A DNA stretch of 17,355 nucleotides from JALYTY01 sp964546935. Its GTDB lineage: Bacteria; Vulcanimicrobiota; Vulcanimicrobiia; Vulcanimicrobiales; Vulcanimicrobiaceae. The stretch spans positions 1 through 17,355 of the forward strand of contig CAZJLJ010000059.1 in the NCBI GenBank assembly GCA_964546935.1, in the 5' to 3' direction. Shown here piece after piece: positions 5,913-12,969 of the stretch. Numbering within the stretch: position 1 is the stretch's first letter; each line of letters opens with the position of its first letter. A program made the translations under genes and the position numbers. A model generated the notes under the pieces. The model was given only the letters and a program-made list of their open reading frames with translations. It searched no databases and was not told the origin of the DNA.

Positions 5913-6560
5913 TTATACCAATCCCGTGCGCATTGCCCGAATCACGAGCTGCGTGCGCGCATTTACCCGCATCTTCGCAAAGATCTTCGAAACGTGGTTC
6001 TTGACGGTTTTATCGGAAAGCATTAGCCGTTGGCCAATTTCCTTGTTCGAGAGGCCTTCGACGATGAGCCGCACGATCTGCAGTTCCCGCGGCGACAATT
6101 CGTTTACGTCGCCGCGCGTTCGCGTTGCGCGCTGGCGAAGCAATGCGCCGGCGATCCGGCCATCGGCGTGAAAGCCGTCGCTCACGATCGTGCGAATCGC
6201 ACGAATCAGGTCGGCGGGCGACGTGTCCTTCACAACGTAACCGTCCGCGCCGGCGGCAATGGCACGCAGCATGAGTTCGCTGCTGAGATGCGCGGAGATC
6301 ACGCAGATGCGCGTCGTTGCATGCGCGAGGCGGCACTCGTTGATAATGTTCTCGAGATTCGCAAGATTGTCGTCGACGTCGATAATCGCTACGTCCGCAG
6401 CGGTACTCTTGAACTCGTCGGCGCGAAACGTGCGAAAATCCGCAATTGCGCCGAATTCGCCGTCTTGTGACAGCACCGCACTAATCGCCTTCGCAAGCAG
6501 CACTTGAGGCTCGATAATAAAAACAGCAATCTTACCGAGGCCACTAGCCGCTGTACTCAT
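5913..6560 (-). CDS. NarL/LuxR-family response regulator
   Basis: A 215-residue two-domain regulator. The receiver domain spans about 10-125, with phospho-acceptor D61 (VAIIDVDDN), K111 (GYVVKDTSP) and the conserved S/T switch region (VISAHLSS). Residues 153-215 are the LuxR HTH: LSPRELQIVRLIVEGLSNKEIGQRL then LSDKTVKNHVSKIFAKM, closely matching NarL/DegU. In the N-terminal acidic pocket I see only one acid (FIIEP) where two are usual, so Mg2+ binding may be weaker. The frame is open to GTG 6626; ATG 6560 is preferred because the extra 22 residues precede the first receiver strand and look unlike the family. No histidine kinase is adjacent. An inverted repeat lies 18 bases upstream of the start and could be an operator. 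Confidence 0.9.
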   Translation of the reverse strand: MSTAASGLGKIAVFIIEPQVLLAKAISAVLSQDGEFGAIADFRTFRADEFKSTAADVAIIDVDDNLANLENIINECRLAHATTRICVISAHLSSELMLRAIAAGADGYVVKDTSPADLIRAIRTIVSDGFHADGRIAGALLRQRATRTRGDVNELSPRELQIVRLIVEGLSNKEIGQRLMLSDKTVKNHVSKIFAKMRVNARTQLVIRAMRTGLV

Positions 6561-6577
6561 AGGGTTACCGTATCCTA

Positions 6578-6598
6578 GTAGTGTGCCATTTGCACTAC
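6578..6598. promoter_or_regulatory. Inverted repeat upstream of the response regulator gene
   Basis: GTAGTG and CACTAC form a 6-bp perfect dyad with a nine-base spacer, in the 146-bp gap between the rsmE stop (6707) and the regulator ATG (6560). A second small dyad (CCCT-ATG-AGGG, about 6631..6641) lies further upstream. Placement and spacing would suit binding by a dimeric HTH protein, possibly the regulator itself, but short dyads occur by chance. I see no clear promoter or terminator in this gap. Confidence 0.3.
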
Positions 6599-6706
6599 CC
6601 ACTTTGGTGGATATTTCGCTCTTCACTTGGCCCTATGAGGGTATGAAAGCGAGTAGGGACCAATCAACGACACAGCTTAGCAGCGTTCGCACCGGACCTC
6701 TACAAC

Positions 6707-7438
6707 CTATTCGAGCGTCAAATAACTCAGCACCGAAACCACATACAGAGCGGCCGTTTCCGTGCGCAGGATTTGGCGCCCCAGCGAGACGACCGCAGCG
6801 CCGGACCTTTCAGCCGATGCAGCTTCGCTATGCGAGAAGCCGCCTTCGGGACCGATGACGACGAGAATTCTTCGTGCGCCTTTCACAAGCTCGGGCAGCA
6901 CTTCACGCAACGGCGACGGATCGGATACTTCCCACGGAAACAGCACGCAATCGTACTTTGAAAAGCACCCAACCAGCGTACCGAACGAAATCACTTCATC
7001 GACGCGAGCAACGTTGGTTCGTCCGCTTTGCTGCGCGGCGGTTTGCGCCAGGCGCCGCCAACGTTCGACCTTTCCCGCTGCTACACCACGCGCAATGCAA
7101 CGCTCGCTTTCGAACGGAAGAATCGCGGAGACGCCAAGCTCGCTCAGTTTCTCGACGATGAAATCCATCTTCTGTCCCTTCGGGACCGCTTGGGCTACAT
7201 CGATTTGAACCCGAGCACGATCGTTCGCCCTGCGTCCGTCGCGCAAAACGGCGCGCACCGTTTCGCTCTCGACTATTAATTCAGCATCGAAGACGGTCGC
7301 CGCCGAATCCACGAGTTCAACGCGATCGCCGCTCTGCAAACGCAAAACGCGCACGATCTTGTGCGCGTCTTTGCCGGCGATCGTCACCGTATCGCCGTCG
7401 GAGTGTGTGCCCTCGAGAAAGAAACGCCGTGCCGGCAC
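6707..7438 (-). CDS. rsmE: 16S rRNA (uracil1498-N3)-methyltransferase
   Basis: A 243-residue SPOUT-class methyltransferase that methylates U1498 of 16S rRNA in the assembled 30S subunit. The N-terminal PUA-like part begins with the family hallmark ARRFFLEG and contains HKIVRVLRLQSGDRVELVD. The SPOUT knot is marked by AQAVPKGQKMDFIVEKLSELGV, the ER-Cys block FESERCIAR, WRRLAQTAAQQSGRTNVA, the SAM-binding IGPEGGFSHSEA and the final LGRQILRTETAALYVVSVL. Usual length. ATG 7438 directly follows the dnaJ stop codon (no gap). The dnaJ-rsmE arrangement is widespread in Gram-positive and related phyla, which places the gene under the same HrcA-controlled promoter. Confidence 0.96.
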   Translation of the reverse strand: MPARRFFLEGTHSDGDTVTIAGKDAHKIVRVLRLQSGDRVELVDSAATVFDAELIVESETVRAVLRDGRRANDRARVQIDVAQAVPKGQKMDFIVEKLSELGVSAILPFESERCIARGVAAGKVERWRRLAQTAAQQSGRTNVARVDEVISFGTLVGCFSKYDCVLFPWEVSDPSPLREVLPELVKGARRILVVIGPEGGFSHSEAASAERSGAAVVSLGRQILRTETAALYVVSVLSYLTLE

Positions 7439-8560
7439 TTATTCGGGGCGGAACGCCTCTTTCACGCGTTCCAAAAAGCTCTTCTCTTCAATCGAATCGC
7501 CGCCGACGCGCGCGTACTCTTCGAGCAGTTCGCGTTGGCGCTTCGTCAACTTCGTCGGCACTGCTACATACACCGTAACGTGATGGTCGCCGCGCTGCGT
7601 TCCGCGCACGCTAGGCATGCCGCGCCCACGCAAACGCAGCGTCGTTCCGGACTGCGTGCCCGGCGGAATCGTCAGCGGCAACTCACCTTCTAGCGAAGGA
7701 ACGTTGAATGTTGCGCCGAGGGTAGCTTGCGGAAAGCTCAACGGAATATCGACGAACGTATCCAAGCCCTCGCGTTTGAAAAGTGGATGCGGTGCAATCG
7801 TGAGATACACGTATAAATCGCCCGCGGAACCGCCGCGAATACCCGCTTCGCCATTTCCGCCGATGCGAATGCGCGAACCATCGTCTACGCCCGCGGGAAC
7901 GCGAACCGATAACTTCCGTTCCACTTCGCGACGCCCGCGCCCGTGACACGACGCGCATGGTTGCGATATAACATGACCTTCACCGCCGCAATTCGAGCAC
8001 GTGGTTTGCGTGACGAATTGCCCAAGCGGCGTTTGACGCACGGTGCGCATGATTCCGGAGCCCGCGCAACGATCGCACGGAACTACGAGTGAGCCCGGTT
8101 GCGCGCCGGAACCTTTGCACGTTTCACATTGCGCAAGATGCGAAAATTGAATCTCTTTCGTTGTCCCGGCGAACGCTTCGTCTAGCGTAATTTCCAGATC
8201 GTAACGAAGATCGGACCCGCGCTGCGGCCCATTGCGGCGCGGCTGCGCCGTGCGCATCTCGCCGAAGAACATATCGAAAATGTCGCCGAAACCCGCGCCG
8301 CCGAAGCCGTTGAAGCCAAAATCTGCGCCGCCACTTGGAGCGCCGACCGAACCGAAGCGATCGTACTGTGCGCGTTTTTGCGGATCCGAAAGCACTTCAT
8401 ACGCTTCGTTGATTTCTTTGAAGCGATGCTCCGCGTGCACCTTATCTTCAGCGACGTCGGGATGATGCTTTCGCGCGAGCGTGCGATATGCGCGTTTGAT
8501 CGCGTCGGGCGCAGCGTCGCGTGAGACGCCGAGGATCTCGTAGTAATCCTTGGTGGGCAT
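7439..8560 (-). CDS. dnaJ: Chaperone DnaJ (Hsp40)
   Basis: A 373-residue type I DnaJ, co-chaperone that delivers substrates to DnaK and stimulates its ATPase. Domains in order: J domain (1-70) with H33-P34-D35; a Gly/Phe-rich linker (about 71-110, GGADFGFNGFGGAGFGDIF); the zinc domain with four CxxCxGxG repeats (C145/C148, C162/C165, C188/C191, C202/C205), all intact; and the C-terminal substrate-binding domains including DLYVYLTIAPHPLFKREG and the LRGRGMPS turn. Complete and normal length. It lies 20 bp after hrcA and abuts rsmE. The usual neighbours grpE and dnaK are not between hrcA and dnaJ, so they must be elsewhere. Confidence 0.97.
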   Translation of the reverse strand: MPTKDYYEILGVSRDAAPDAIKRAYRTLARKHHPDVAEDKVHAEHRFKEINEAYEVLSDPQKRAQYDRFGSVGAPSGGADFGFNGFGGAGFGDIFDMFFGEMRTAQPRRNGPQRGSDLRYDLEITLDEAFAGTTKEIQFSHLAQCETCKGSGAQPGSLVVPCDRCAGSGIMRTVRQTPLGQFVTQTTCSNCGGEGHVISQPCASCHGRGRREVERKLSVRVPAGVDDGSRIRIGGNGEAGIRGGSAGDLYVYLTIAPHPLFKREGLDTFVDIPLSFPQATLGATFNVPSLEGELPLTIPPGTQSGTTLRLRGRGMPSVRGTQRGDHHVTVYVAVPTKLTKRQRELLEEYARVGGDSIEEKSFLERVKEAFRPE

Positions 8561-8580
8561 TTAGTGCGTTTCAGACCTTG

Positions 8581-9627
8581 TTATTTGATTTCGACGTCGG
8601 AGAGGCGTTCGGAGAGTGTTTCGGCCGTTCCGGACGCAACCGCAAGTAACCTTGCATACGGCATGCGACGTGGTCCTAGAATTGAAAGCATACCCATGGC
8701 GTGCTCGCCAAAACGATACGGAACCGTAACCACCGACAAGTCGGAGAGTTCGTCGACACCCAATTCAGACCCAATTTTCACGCTCGGGTTTTCAACGTTG
8801 ATTGCATCGGCGACCAAGTCGTACAACGTCTTCTGCTCTTCGACGATGCGAAGGATCGATCGCACTTTGCGAAGGTCGTGGAACTCCGGCTGATCCAGCA
8901 GATTTTGCGCCCCCGCTGCCGCAACCGCCGGCGCCTGCGTCGAGCGTGCGCTGTGGACTGCTGCCAGGACGGCGTCGCGCAATTCATCGGCGAGCCCCAG
9001 CTCGGTAACCACAGTGGCAACGTCCTGGTCGGAAATCTCGCGGAGCAAACGGTTGGAGAGCCGCGCATTCAGCGCGTTCGATAAACGGGTCAGCGCATCG
9101 GCTTCCACGTCGTGCTGCAGTTCGAACAGCGTTTGTGCCGCAACGCCAAGCGAGGTAACAACGATCGCGACCCCAGTGCGCGGGGAAAGCCAAATGAGCT
9201 GAATGTGCTTGAAGGTTTGCGTGTCGGCTTGCGGCTTAGTAACGAACGCCAGGTTGTTTGAAAGACGCCCGAGCAATCGCGTCGCCTGTTCGATGATTTC
9301 ATCGAGTTCGCGACTCACGTCGCGGAGTTCGTCGCGAATGCGCCGGCGATCGTCGGTGCCGAGCTGCTCGGGGGCCATGAGATCGTCGACATACGTGCGA
9401 TATCCGGTGTCCGAGGGAACGCGTCCGGCAGACGTATGGGGTTGGACTAAATAGCCGCCGGCCTCCAGCTCGGCCATTTCGTTCCGAACGGTAGCGGAAC
9501 TGACACCGAGGTTATATTTCTGCGTCAGGGTGTTCGAGCCGACCGGCTCGGCCGTTGCGATGTACTCGTACACGACCGTAGCCAGAATGTAAGCCTTACG
9601 CTTGTCTAGACCGCCCTCGCCCCTCAT
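8581..9627 (-). CDS. hrcA: Heat-inducible transcription repressor HrcA
   Basis: A 348-residue HrcA, which binds CIRCE operators and represses chaperone genes; its activity depends on GroEL, so stress relieves repression. The N-terminal winged helix is clear: KRKAYILATVVYEYIATAEPVGSNTL, the recognition region LGVSSATVRNEMAELEAGGYLVQPHTSAGRVPSDTGYRTYVD, which is nearly invariant in the family. It is followed by the GAF-like dimerisation domain and the closing ALGPRRMPYAR-like segment (LGPRRMPYARLLAV). ATG 9627 has AGGAGG two bases upstream, unusually close. The start codon lies 11 bases from a CIRCE-like element, consistent with autoregulation. First gene of hrcA-dnaJ-rsmE, immediately after a TlpA-like gene. 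Confidence 0.97.
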   Translation of the reverse strand: MRGEGGLDKRKAYILATVVYEYIATAEPVGSNTLTQKYNLGVSSATVRNEMAELEAGGYLVQPHTSAGRVPSDTGYRTYVDDLMAPEQLGTDDRRRIRDELRDVSRELDEIIEQATRLLGRLSNNLAFVTKPQADTQTFKHIQLIWLSPRTGVAIVVTSLGVAAQTLFELQHDVEADALTRLSNALNARLSNRLLREISDQDVATVVTELGLADELRDAVLAAVHSARSTQAPAVAAAGAQNLLDQPEFHDLRKVRSILRIVEEQKTLYDLVADAINVENPSVKIGSELGVDELSDLSVVTVPYRFGEHAMGMLSILGPRRMPYARLLAVASGTAETLSERLSDVEIK

Positions 9628-9633
9628 AGCCTC

Positions 9634-10170
9634 CTATCTTAGCACTCCGCCCTGCGGACTGCCAATGGTTTGCTGAAGAGCGCCTGCCAGCTCGGCCCAA
9701 CTGGTCTCGCCGACCGACACGTACGCGACGTCACCAGCGGGGTCGACAAGGATGGTTACGGGAATCGGCGGCACCGAGTACGCCTTCGAAACCACTTGCT
9801 CCAAGTCTTCGACGACGGGAAGCTCGATGTTCCACAGCCGTAGATAACTCGCGGCAACATCATGCGGCTCGGAAGAGACCGTTACTACAACGAGACGATC
9901 GCCATACTGTTGTTTCGCACGAACGAAGAGACTGAGTTCGTCGGTACACGGGTGACACCACGACGCCCAGAAGTTGATCAATACTGCCTTGCCGCGCAAT
10001 TCAGATAGCGCCTTCGTTGTCTTGCCCAACGGCATAACGAAATCGGGCGGCGGCGCGTGGTAGCGAATATTAGCGAGACCCGTGGAATCGGGCGCGGGGG
10101 AGGATGTTGCAGCGACGAGAGCTGCAAAAAGGAGTGCACCGAGCATTGCGACGTTTTCGGCAGGCCTCAC
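9634..10170 (-). CDS. TlpA/ResA-like thioredoxin-fold protein, exported
   Basis: A thiol-disulfide exchange protein of about 178 residues, likely membrane-anchored or periplasmic. A hydrophobic signal/anchor (MLGALLFAALVAATSS) is followed by FVMPLGKTTKALSELRGKAVLINFWASWCHPCTDEL, the TlpA/ResA hallmark with the active site C72-H-P-C75, and a cis-proline segment PPIPVTILVDPAGDV. Such proteins reduce apocytochromes or other envelope thiols. The frame is open to 10374 but that would overlap acs, and the ATG at 10197 would leave no space before the acs ATG at 10198. GTG 10170 has GGGGA at six bases, and ATG 10146 is a second candidate. Its stop codon sits inside the hrcA ribosome site. No cytochrome-maturation genes are nearby. 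Confidence 0.88.
   Translation of the reverse strand: MRPAENVAMLGALLFAALVAATSSPAPDSTGLANIRYHAPPPDFVMPLGKTTKALSELRGKAVLINFWASWCHPCTDELSLFVRAKQQYGDRLVVVTVSSEPHDVAASYLRLWNIELPVVEDLEQVVSKAYSVPPIPVTILVDPAGDVAYVSVGETSWAELAGALQQTIGSPQGGVLR
9636..9665 (-). promoter_or_regulatory. Possible sigma-A-type promoter overlapping the CIRCE arms
   Basis: Minus strand: TTGGCA (9665..9660, 5 of 6 to TTGACA), an 18-base spacer, then TAAGAT (9641..9636, 4 of 6 to TATAAT). Both hexamers lie in or on the edge of the CIRCE arms, so HrcA binding would block polymerase directly. Transcription from it would begin about at 9629, giving an almost leaderless hrcA message. Confidence 0.4.
9639..9665. promoter_or_regulatory. 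CIRCE-like operator (HrcA binding site) upstream of hrcA
   Basis: On the plus strand, arm TTAGCACTC is followed by exactly nine bases and GACTGCCAA. The CIRCE consensus is TTAGCACTC-N9-GAGTGCTAA, so one arm is perfect and the other matches 7 of 9. Placement directly before hrcA is the classical autoregulatory position. It overlaps the last codons of the preceding TlpA-like gene, which may explain why one arm has diverged. Confidence 0.85.
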
Positions 10171-10197
10171 TGCGCGTCCCCGGTAAATCGAAGCCAT

Positions 10198-12153
10198 ATG
10201 AGCACGCAAGCGATCGAAGCGCTTTTTGAAGAAAGCCGCCGTTTTCCACCGTCGCCTGAGTTTGCAGCGCAAGCAAACGCGCAGCCCGGGATTTACGAGC
10301 AGGCCGAAGCTGATTACCTTGCGTTTTGGGCGGAGTGGGCACGCAAATTGGAATGGATGCGCCCGTTTACGCAAACGCTCGAGTGGAACGAACCGTTTGC
10401 GCGTTGGTTTTGCGACGGCGAGTTAAATGTTTCGGTGAATTGCCTGGACCGGCACGTGCGTGCCGGCAAAGGCGATAAGATTGCGTACTATTACGAAGGC
10501 GAGCCGGGCGATCGTTGGACGATTACCTATCAACAGCTCCTCGACGACGTCTGCCGCTTTGCCAACGGCCTTCGCAAGTTAGGAATCAAAAAAGGCGATC
10601 GCGTCGCGATCTACATGCCCATGATTCCGGAGCTTCCGGTTGCGATGCTCGCCTGTGCGCGAATCGGTGCCGCGCATTCGGTTATTTTCGGCGGTTTCTC
10701 GCCCGATTCAATCATCGATCGCGTCAACGACGCCGAATGCGTTGCACTCATTACCTCCGACTACGGCTGGCGCCGCGGTCACAAAGTCGCAATGAAACGC
10801 AACTGCGACATCGCGATGGAACAAACGCCGTCGATCAAGCATTGCGTCGTTGCGCGTCGCGTCGGCGACGAAGTCTTCATGCACGAGCAGCGCGACTATT
10901 GGTGGGACGAGGTCGTTGCAGACCAGCCCCCGACGTGCGAACCGGAGCGAATGAACGCCGAAGATCTGCTCTTCTTGCTCTATACCAGCGGGACGACTGC
11001 GAAGCCGAAGGGCATCAAACACACCACCGGCGGCTATCTGACGCACGTCACGATGACGCATAAGCTGATCTTCGATTTGAAAGAAGATTCCGATATTTAT
11101 TGGTGCGCGGCGGACATCGGCTGGGTTACCGGTCACTCGTACATCGTTTACGGTCCGCTAGCGAATGGCGCAACCAGCGTAATCTATGAGGGCACACCGG
11201 ATTATCCCGATAAGGACCGCCTCTGGGAGATCGTCGAGCGCTACAAAGTTTCCATTCTCTACACCGCGCCGACAGCAATTCGCACGTTCATGAAATGGGG
11301 CACGCAATATCCCGCTGCGCACGATCTTTCGACGTTGCGTTTATTGGGGTCAGTTGGCGAACCGATCAACCCTGAGGCATGGATGTGGTATCGCGAATGG
11401 ATCGGCGGCAATCGCACGCCTATCGTCGATACCTGGTGGCAAACGGAAACGGGCGGTATCATGATTTCGCCGTTGCCCGGAATTACAACGTTGCTGCCGG
11501 GTTCGGCAACGCATCCCTTGCCGGGAATACAAGCCGATATCGTTAACGACAAAGGCGAGTCCGTGCCGTTTGGGGGCGGGGGATTCATCGTGTTGAAGCG
11601 TCCCTGGCCGGGCATGACGCGCGGCATTTGGGGCGACGATGAACGTTTCCGCCAAACGTATTGGTCGAAATTCCCGCATATGTATCTCGCCGGCGACGGT
11701 TGCCGTCGCGACAAAGATGGTAACTACTGGTTCCTCGGCCGCATCGACGACGTAATGAACGTCAGTGGCCACCGCATTTCCACTACCGAAGTGGAAAGCG
11801 CGCTTGTGGATCACCCCAAAGTTGCCGAAGCAGCGGTTTGCGGAAAAATCGACGACGTTACCGGTCAAGCCATCTACGCGTTCGTTTCGTTGCGGGGCGG
11901 CGATCCAGGCTCACCCGAGCTCGCGGATGAGTTACGCGATCACGTCGGCGACAAACTCGGAAAGTTCACGCGTCCGAAGTACATCACGTTCACGCAAGAG
12001 CTTCCGAAGACGCGCAGCGGCAAAATCATGCGCCGATTGCTACGCGATATCGCCGAAGGACGCACCCTAGGCGATACGACGACACTTGCGGATTCCAGCG
12101 TCGTTCACGAACTTCAGGAACGCGCCAAAATCGAAGTGACTCAGGAAGAGTAA
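10198..12153 (+). CDS. acs: Acetyl-CoA synthetase (AMP-forming)
   Basis: A 651-residue Acs, converting acetate, ATP and CoA to acetyl-CoA, AMP and PPi. ANL-superfamily motifs are complete: the phosphate loop LYTSGTTAKPKGIKH (from about residue 260), WWCAADIGWVTGHSY-type block (CAADIGWVTGHSYIVYGPL), WWQTETGG, DDVMNVSGHRISTTEVESAL, and the A10 motif KTRSGKIMRRLLR. The A10 lysine is residue 609, the same number as the acetylation-controlled lysine of Salmonella Acs, so Pat/CobB-type control is possible. N-terminus STQAIEALFEESRRFPP is typical and sets the start at ATG 10198; no good ribosome site is seen. It is divergent from the TlpA-like gene, and its product would feed AccA/AccD, though acs is not in that operon. 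Confidence 0.97.
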   Translation: MSTQAIEALFEESRRFPPSPEFAAQANAQPGIYEQAEADYLAFWAEWARKLEWMRPFTQTLEWNEPFARWFCDGELNVSVNCLDRHVRAGKGDKIAYYYEGEPGDRWTITYQQLLDDVCRFANGLRKLGIKKGDRVAIYMPMIPELPVAMLACARIGAAHSVIFGGFSPDSIIDRVNDAECVALITSDYGWRRGHKVAMKRNCDIAMEQTPSIKHCVVARRVGDEVFMHEQRDYWWDEVVADQPPTCEPERMNAEDLLFLLYTSGTTAKPKGIKHTTGGYLTHVTMTHKLIFDLKEDSDIYWCAADIGWVTGHSYIVYGPLANGATSVIYEGTPDYPDKDRLWEIVERYKVSILYTAPTAIRTFMKWGTQYPAAHDLSTLRLLGSVGEPINPEAWMWYREWIGGNRTPIVDTWWQTETGGIMISPLPGITTLLPGSATHPLPGIQADIVNDKGESVPFGGGGFIVLKRPWPGMTRGIWGDDERFRQTYWSKFPHMYLAGDGCRRDKDGNYWFLGRIDDVMNVSGHRISTTEVESALVDHPKVAEAAVCGKIDDVTGQAIYAFVSLRGGDPGSPELADELRDHVGDKLGKFTRPKYITFTQELPKTRSGKIMRRLLRDIAEGRTLGDTTTLADSSVVHELQERAKIEVTQEE

Positions 12154-12174
12154 CTGCGCCATAGAGAATTCCCG

Positions 12175-12897
12175 TCACATGTGTGGCCCGAGCGTTCCGT
12201 CGGACCAGCGCGCGACGGGGACCATGAAGATTGTCTCCGGCTCCGGCACGATACGGTGCGACGTATCAAATACGACCGGTGACCCCGGCAAGTTCGCACC
12301 CCAGCTTGCACCGCCGTTCGCGGCGTCCGGCTGAGGCGCATAAAACATCAGGTGCGGCCTCCATGCCCCGTTGCCGTCGCCCAGATTGCCTTGTTTCGAG
12401 AGCATGTACGACATGGAGCCTGGCTCCGGCGTCGGTAACTCCTTGGCGGCAACCGCGGCCCGGATACCATCAAGCATCTGTGTTTTAGTCTGCCCCGAGA
12501 GCGCTCGATCCGACCGCCGAAGCGTGTAGAGGAGAATGGTGCGTGATGCGGAGGGATTGTAGCAGATCGGCCCGCGCATTTTCCAGTTCCAGAACTCAGT
12601 GGAACTGAACGGCGACATCCACGATCGTTCGACGAGACACGTGAATCCGTTACTACCCTTTTTCGCCGTTTCGTAGCCATGTGGGCCGAGCACGAGAATG
12701 GTCGCGTGAAGCGATATCGCCGGCGGCGCCGCGCTTTGCGCGAGACTGACTTCTGCCTGACGATCCGTCATGAGGTACTTGCTCGGCGGAGCCATTCGTT
12801 CGTAGGAACCCACCGCCAAACCGGCAGTGTGCAGCGCGAGGGTTATTGGAACGGCCACCCCCGCTGCGAATAGGAAGTGGCGTCGAAATGCGTCCAC
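12175..12897 (-). CDS. Secreted/lipid-facing protein of unknown function
   Basis: I cannot assign a named function. A 240-residue protein begins with an N-terminal signal-like segment (basic FRRH, then LFAAGVAVPITLALHTAGLAVG). The mature part opens with LMTDRQAEVSLAQSAAPPAIS, followed by ATILVLGPHGYETAKKGSNGFTCLVERSW, FWNWKMRGPICYNPSASRT, and near the end MFYAPQPDAANGGASWGANLPGSP. Two cysteines (in FTCLVE and PICYNP) could form a disulfide. This pattern resembles a conserved hypothetical family I recall from Acidobacteria and other soil bacteria. Start is GTG 12897 with GGAGG at six bases, a clear ribosome site. It stands alone, convergent with acs (21 bp apart) and 72 bp after dinG on the same strand; I see no terminator in either gap. 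Confidence 0.8.
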   Translation of the reverse strand: MDAFRRHFLFAAGVAVPITLALHTAGLAVGSYERMAPPSKYLMTDRQAEVSLAQSAAPPAISLHATILVLGPHGYETAKKGSNGFTCLVERSWMSPFSSTEFWNWKMRGPICYNPSASRTILLYTLRRSDRALSGQTKTQMLDGIRAAVAAKELPTPEPGSMSYMLSKQGNLGDGNGAWRPHLMFYAPQPDAANGGASWGANLPGSPVVFDTSHRIVPEPETIFMVPVARWSDGTLGPHM

Positions 12898-12969
12898 GCT
12901 ACGCCTCCTCAGAGATCCTGCTTGCTGCTAACAAGTGATCGACTCCGCGTGTGACAATGGTCGGAGGCT

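Noticed and set aside
4350..6026. A 558-codon open frame on the plus strand across accD, the glycosyltransferase and the response regulator
   Set aside because: It is antisense to three well-identified genes, in high-GC DNA where long shadow frames are common, and its translation shows no motif.
10171..10374. Long N-terminal extension of the TlpA-like protein
   Set aside because: It overlaps the well-defined start of acs on the other strand, and precedes the signal/anchor segment with an arginine/lysine-rich non-family sequence.
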